A stretch of 64,000 nt of DNA. Source: Ampelocalamus luodianensis (Eukaryota; Streptophyta; Magnoliopsida; Poales; Poaceae). Each line of letters begins with the position of its first letter. Within the stretch, counting starts at the first letter, position 1. The notes under the pieces were generated by a model. It made no database searches. It saw only the letters and a list, made by a program, of their open reading frames with translations, and was not told where the DNA came from. Location of the stretch: positions 14,818,001 through 14,882,000 of the forward strand of contig CM070633.1 of the NCBI GenBank assembly GCA_036346255.1, in the 5' to 3' direction. Below, piece after piece: positions 52,801 through 57,781 of this stretch. Made by a program: the position numbers and the translations under genes.

Positions 52801-55800
52801 GCAACAGCGACCGTAGTAGCACATCTACGGTATCCACACGTCCAGAGAAGGAACAACCGTACGCCGGTGTGCTAGCACCAAGTCGCACGGGAAGGCTCTC
52901 TCAAGAAGATGACGGCTAGGGTTTTCGGTGGGGGGGAACAACTCACGTGTCTCTCTTCCTCTTCGATAGCCTTAAGCATCTCCTTATATATAGCGCCCCG
53001 TACCGGATCCTATCCGAACACGTTTTGACGAATCGTATTCGTATTGGTTTGTTCCAACCCATTAAGTGTGTGACCCGTTAGGTTTATGTGTAATCAGTTG
53101 TGACTCAGAAACCCTTTCCGACCACGAGTCGTAGCAGTCCCTAGCAGGACATAACGATTCCCGAATACACACAAATTATATCGGACGAACCTTAATACAA
53201 TATGATCTACGACTAGATCCTCATCACTTACGACCAGGTCCTATCTCTATACGACCAGTTCGCACTCGGTCACGACCAGTTCGTAACTCCTTACGATCAG
53301 GTTTCGACCACTTTGTGATTTCGTTCGATCAGTCTACGACTTGCTCGTATTTCCATACGACTCGTTTGGACCTGATCGAACTAAGCGACCTACTCTAGTA
53401 TTCTCTCTTTGCCTCACGATATCTGGTTGAACTTCAGGTGAGATAAAGTGTCATCCATAGACAGTTTAATACTTTCTCGATCGAGTTGTCGGATAACCTT
53501 ATGTGGTCGAACACTTCGACCACTAGTGGCATGGTCATGCACTTTCTTTATCCGACCACTTCGAGGGGCCCAGAGACATCTCTCCCGTTATGTTAGGAGG
53601 GGCAAATTCCATATCCGACCAGTCACATCTCTCCGTATGTTTCATAGCATACCCGAAAGCTACCTTTATAACTACCCAGTTACGAATAGCGTTTGGCAAC
53701 CCCTAAGAGTGTCATTACACATGTAGAGAACCATGTTGATCTCAGGTCTAAGGATTATACATCATCATTGCTTGAGACTAACTAATGACACACATGATCA
53801 TAACAATCTCAATAGTGCCTCAAGGTGTGTCAATCCAACCCTATGTTCTCTAATATATGTTCACATTATTGATTCGATATCCCTTTATTCATGACCGGTG
53901 AAACATGGTCATCAATCAATACATGTGCTGGTCGTAGAGTCATTGGTGTTCCGACCAGTGACATTCGATCAGGGATACTTTTAGAACGACATCATATAAG
54001 TCAAAAGAGTTTCACCAACAAGTCACATACTCGTTGATCTTTAGAACTAACGATTCATTCAAGGAACAGAATAACATTTATTCAATGACTCATAAACATA
54101 GACGTGATACAATCATCTCTACGATTGCCTCCAGAGCATATCACTAACAACAACGAGTTCATATCGATCGTCTGAGACTTTCTGCGGAACAAAAGATAGC
54201 ACCTCATCTGGGTCAGTATGCTCCCAGGCTTTGAAAAGATCCCCATAGAACATTGCTGCCATGGTCTCCAACTCATGTTGAGCCGTACACATAGATCCAT
54301 CCTGCTCTAGTTGTAGCTCTCGATTGGAAGAAACTTGTGTTACGAACACCCTCTCGCAACCACTGAACTCTAGAGCGTTGTCTTTGCATGATCTCCTCCC
54401 TAATAGATAATTCCGTCAAGCAACGCATAACACCTTTCTCTTCAGGTTCTCAGCCTTTTCCTTACTCATCATTGTTTCCATCAAGAACATCACATCGGGA
54501 TGGTACGTCTCCACAAGGTTGTGGAGTTCAAGAACCGCAGCAGACTTCTCACATCCACGACAGTTCAAACTTAGGAGATTCATTGTGCCCGACGGGGTCA
54601 CGTCGCGACCTCCGCCGATAGTGCATTTGATTTTGAGATCTCCATCTTTTGTTTATTCAGACCTGTTGCAACACTCTCATCCAACTCCGCAATTGATGAG
54701 GTCACAATGGGAGAGGAATAATATATTTGAGAAGAATCTCCCCAACCCTACCTGGTCGGACAAACATTCAGCGTTGGGCTAGGCTTGAAAAAGGCGACCC
54801 GTGGTCTCCCGAGAACTAGCCTGGCCTACAAAAATGCCATACATTCTAAGTCATGTCCTAAACATGCACATGTTAGTCGGCAAAAAAGGATCCCAGCTGA
54901 GCCCACTGAGAACGTTATCGTTGAAATTTCGGTGGTTCCTGACATTTTTGGAGTTATCGGTGGGGTTTTATAAATTTTTATACTGGATAAAAATATTCGG
55001 ATTCATTTAATATTCATCCAATTGTAATTTCAATTAAAAAAATTCAATTGCTACCCTCTAAAAAAATTTCAAACCGGTAATGTTTTCATTGGCTGAGCCT
55101 TAGACCAGCCTGAGTTTTGCTCGGATCTAGAGAGCAACACGACTGGATCATGACACAAATCTTTGCCAACACCGCAACCTGTTAGCTACATTACCAGTCC
55201 AACGATTAGGTCATAATGGACAAAAATAATCACTGGATCATAAATCGCCAAAAAGAAGGGTAATGAATTTCTAGCTTTTGTGGGAGTACCAGAAAGACAT
55301 AAAATACATCAAGAATAAATTGCGCAAAAAGTGAAGTATGAACTATGTAAAAATATTAGCATTTCTGGCAAGCTGCTCTGATCCCTTTCGGGTCCCTTAT
55401 TAGTCCCCTTTAATAGCTTGATCCTAGGGTCTTGACTGGGTTCTTTCTTGTCACTATATCTAATTTAGCCTCTTTCTTCGATTTGGCTTCTACTCTACTA
55501 TTTCCAGTCGCATCATCATCATTTTCCCTATTCTACCAATTACCACCGCTACCCTACGTGATACAATCCATCATCCGATCTTCATGCTTACCTAGGCCAA
55601 CTAATTATCATATTGTGGGCCCCACCTGCCAGATTTCGGTGTCAACTTTCAACACAAGGAACTTTTTTTAGTCTTTTGGACATTACATTTGTTTAATTCC
55701 TTCGATGTATGATGTTGTGACATCTTTTAATGTTCTTTATTTTTTCATTAGATCTAGAGAAAGGTGGTAGTTTCTCTTTGGAAGAAGTTGATTTTACCTC

Positions 55801-57741
55801 CTCAAGTATCAACATGCGGACGCCTAACCCCTTGAACTAAAAAACCGGATCTTTGATATCCCAAAGTTGCAAAATCGGACAACCTACCCCTAAGGCTGTT
55901 TTGTGCAGTGGTATTGCGGACATGGCATCCATTCAGTCTGGTTTCGCCACGTAGGCCGCTGACTCAGCACATCTAGTTGGCGCGTTTTTTTTTATGAGAG
56001 CTACCGTTCTTCTTCCCCAATCTCCATCCTCCCTAATCTCCATCCCGTGGCTCTCCACCTCCCCTTCCTAGGTGCCACCTCCCCCATGGTGCCACCGCTG
56101 CTACCGGCCTCCAGCTGCCGGTCTCCGCTCGGCCCTTCTCTCTCTCTCGCTCCTCCTCTACTCCCTCCACACCTACATCCACCCGGACGCCACCCCCTCC
56201 ACCACCCCAACTCCGACTCCGGACCCTCCAAGCGCGGCGGTGCGCATACCCACGCCTCCTCGGCCTTGATCGGCCTCTCTCCCTCCCCAGGCGCCACCTT
56301 CCCCTTCACGTTTATTCCACCTGAGCAGCCCCTTTCTGGCAGTGATGAGAGGAGACAGCGATAGGAGCCGGCGCGGTAGAACACGATGCGCTCGGGTGTG
56401 GTGGTGCTAGGCACTCGGATTCAAGCCCTACCTCGACCGCGCCCAGGGGGCCATGGACATCCACAACTCCTCCTCAATAGCCATCGCCACAGCAAACACC
56501 TCTGCATCCAGCGTCGCTCAGCCTGATTAGCCCGGGGGCAACTCCGCGTCGTCGAAGGACCCGGCCGTCGTGCTCCGCGACTGAGGCGGCTCATCGAGGC
56601 TTCATAGCACGTCTTTAGCTCTTATCAGCCAGCGAGGTCGTGGGGTAGGACGCGGTCTCGGCAATGGAGAGCAGGATGCAGTGGGATAGCGCGACGAGCA
56701 AGGTGCAAGCGGCGACGAGGCTGGGGAGGAAGGCGGTGCCCAAGGTGGTGAGGTTTTCGCCGGTGGTGGAGTTGGCCATGCGGAGGGCCTCCTCAAACGC
56801 GGGTGGACGAGAGGCTGAGGCGGGCGACGATGGAGGTGACGATGGCAGAGGCAGTGGTGAGCTTCTAGTCGCAGTAGGGGGACTGGGAGTGGTGGTGGAT
56901 GAACGAGGTGGCGCTTGGGCGAGATGGGATGGGGGAGGTGGCGTTGGGCGGGATGGAGAGGCGACATCAAGTGGGATGGGGAGGCGGCGCCCGGGCGGGA
57001 TGGAGAGCGGGCTGGAGGGAGGAGGCGCCATGAGGGAGCTTAAGCCAAGGAAGAAATGGCGAGAGAGAAGCAATGGAGAAAAAGAGAGAAAGGAAGAAGA
57101 AGCGGGAGCTGTGTCAGCCGAGTGAATGGATAAAGGAGAGAGAAAAGGCTCTAATTGTTGTGGGCTCATTTATAGGTGGACCCAAGTGCCAAAGAAGCCA
57201 GCTCACCTAGCCGAGCTGGCGAAACCGAGTCACCCGGACACCACATCAGCAATACCACCGCACAAAACCGCCAGAGGGGGTAGGTTGTCCAGTTTTACAA
57301 CTTAAGGGTGTCAAAGGGCCGATTTTTTAGTTCAGAGGGTTAGGTGTCCGCATGTCGATACTTGAGAGGATAGAATGAACTTCTTCCTTTCTCTTTGAGC
57401 CTTTGCTATGAAAAAATTGGAATATGCTAAAGAGAAGGTGGCAACTAGTTGCTGCAGTGCCGATGTCCAATCTCAAATCATTATGCGTTAGGGCTTGTGA
57501 TCCATTGGTGGTCCTCATTGTGTTACCAATTGGGTCTTTCCCTGGCATAAATTTTCACCAACACTTTGATCTTTGGTGTTATATCCAGTTGATCTAAGGC
57601 CACAACCAATAATGTTACTAAGAGGACTGAGTGGGGCCTCAGTTGGCAAAAGGGTCTTCAGACTGCTTCTGGGTGCGTCTCGTGGGGTGAGGTGCTTCTT
57701 CGTTAATATGGACCGGAGGGAAATAAGATATCTCGGACATC

Positions 57742-57781
<40 letters not shown>

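Larger units (their letters stand above)
50316..54601 (-). pseudogene. LINE (L1-type) with internal deletion, split by later insertions
   Basis: The minus strand starts near 54570 with endonuclease MNLLSLNCRGCEKSAAVLEL and YHPDVMFLMETMMSKEKAEN. It jumps at about 54415 into the pre-RT region (RSRVQWLREG; AAMFYGDLFKAWEHTDPDEV), so most of the endonuclease is deleted. After the solo LTR (51273-54149) it continues CAPFTEEEVSQALFMVEPSK, LGLDGFNADFYQRHWDILKL, YRPISLCKL and SKVLANRLHLILDDIISEEK. It is interrupted by a MITE at 50531-50771 and ends where a CACTA element joins at 50316. It is dead. Confidence 0.85.
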
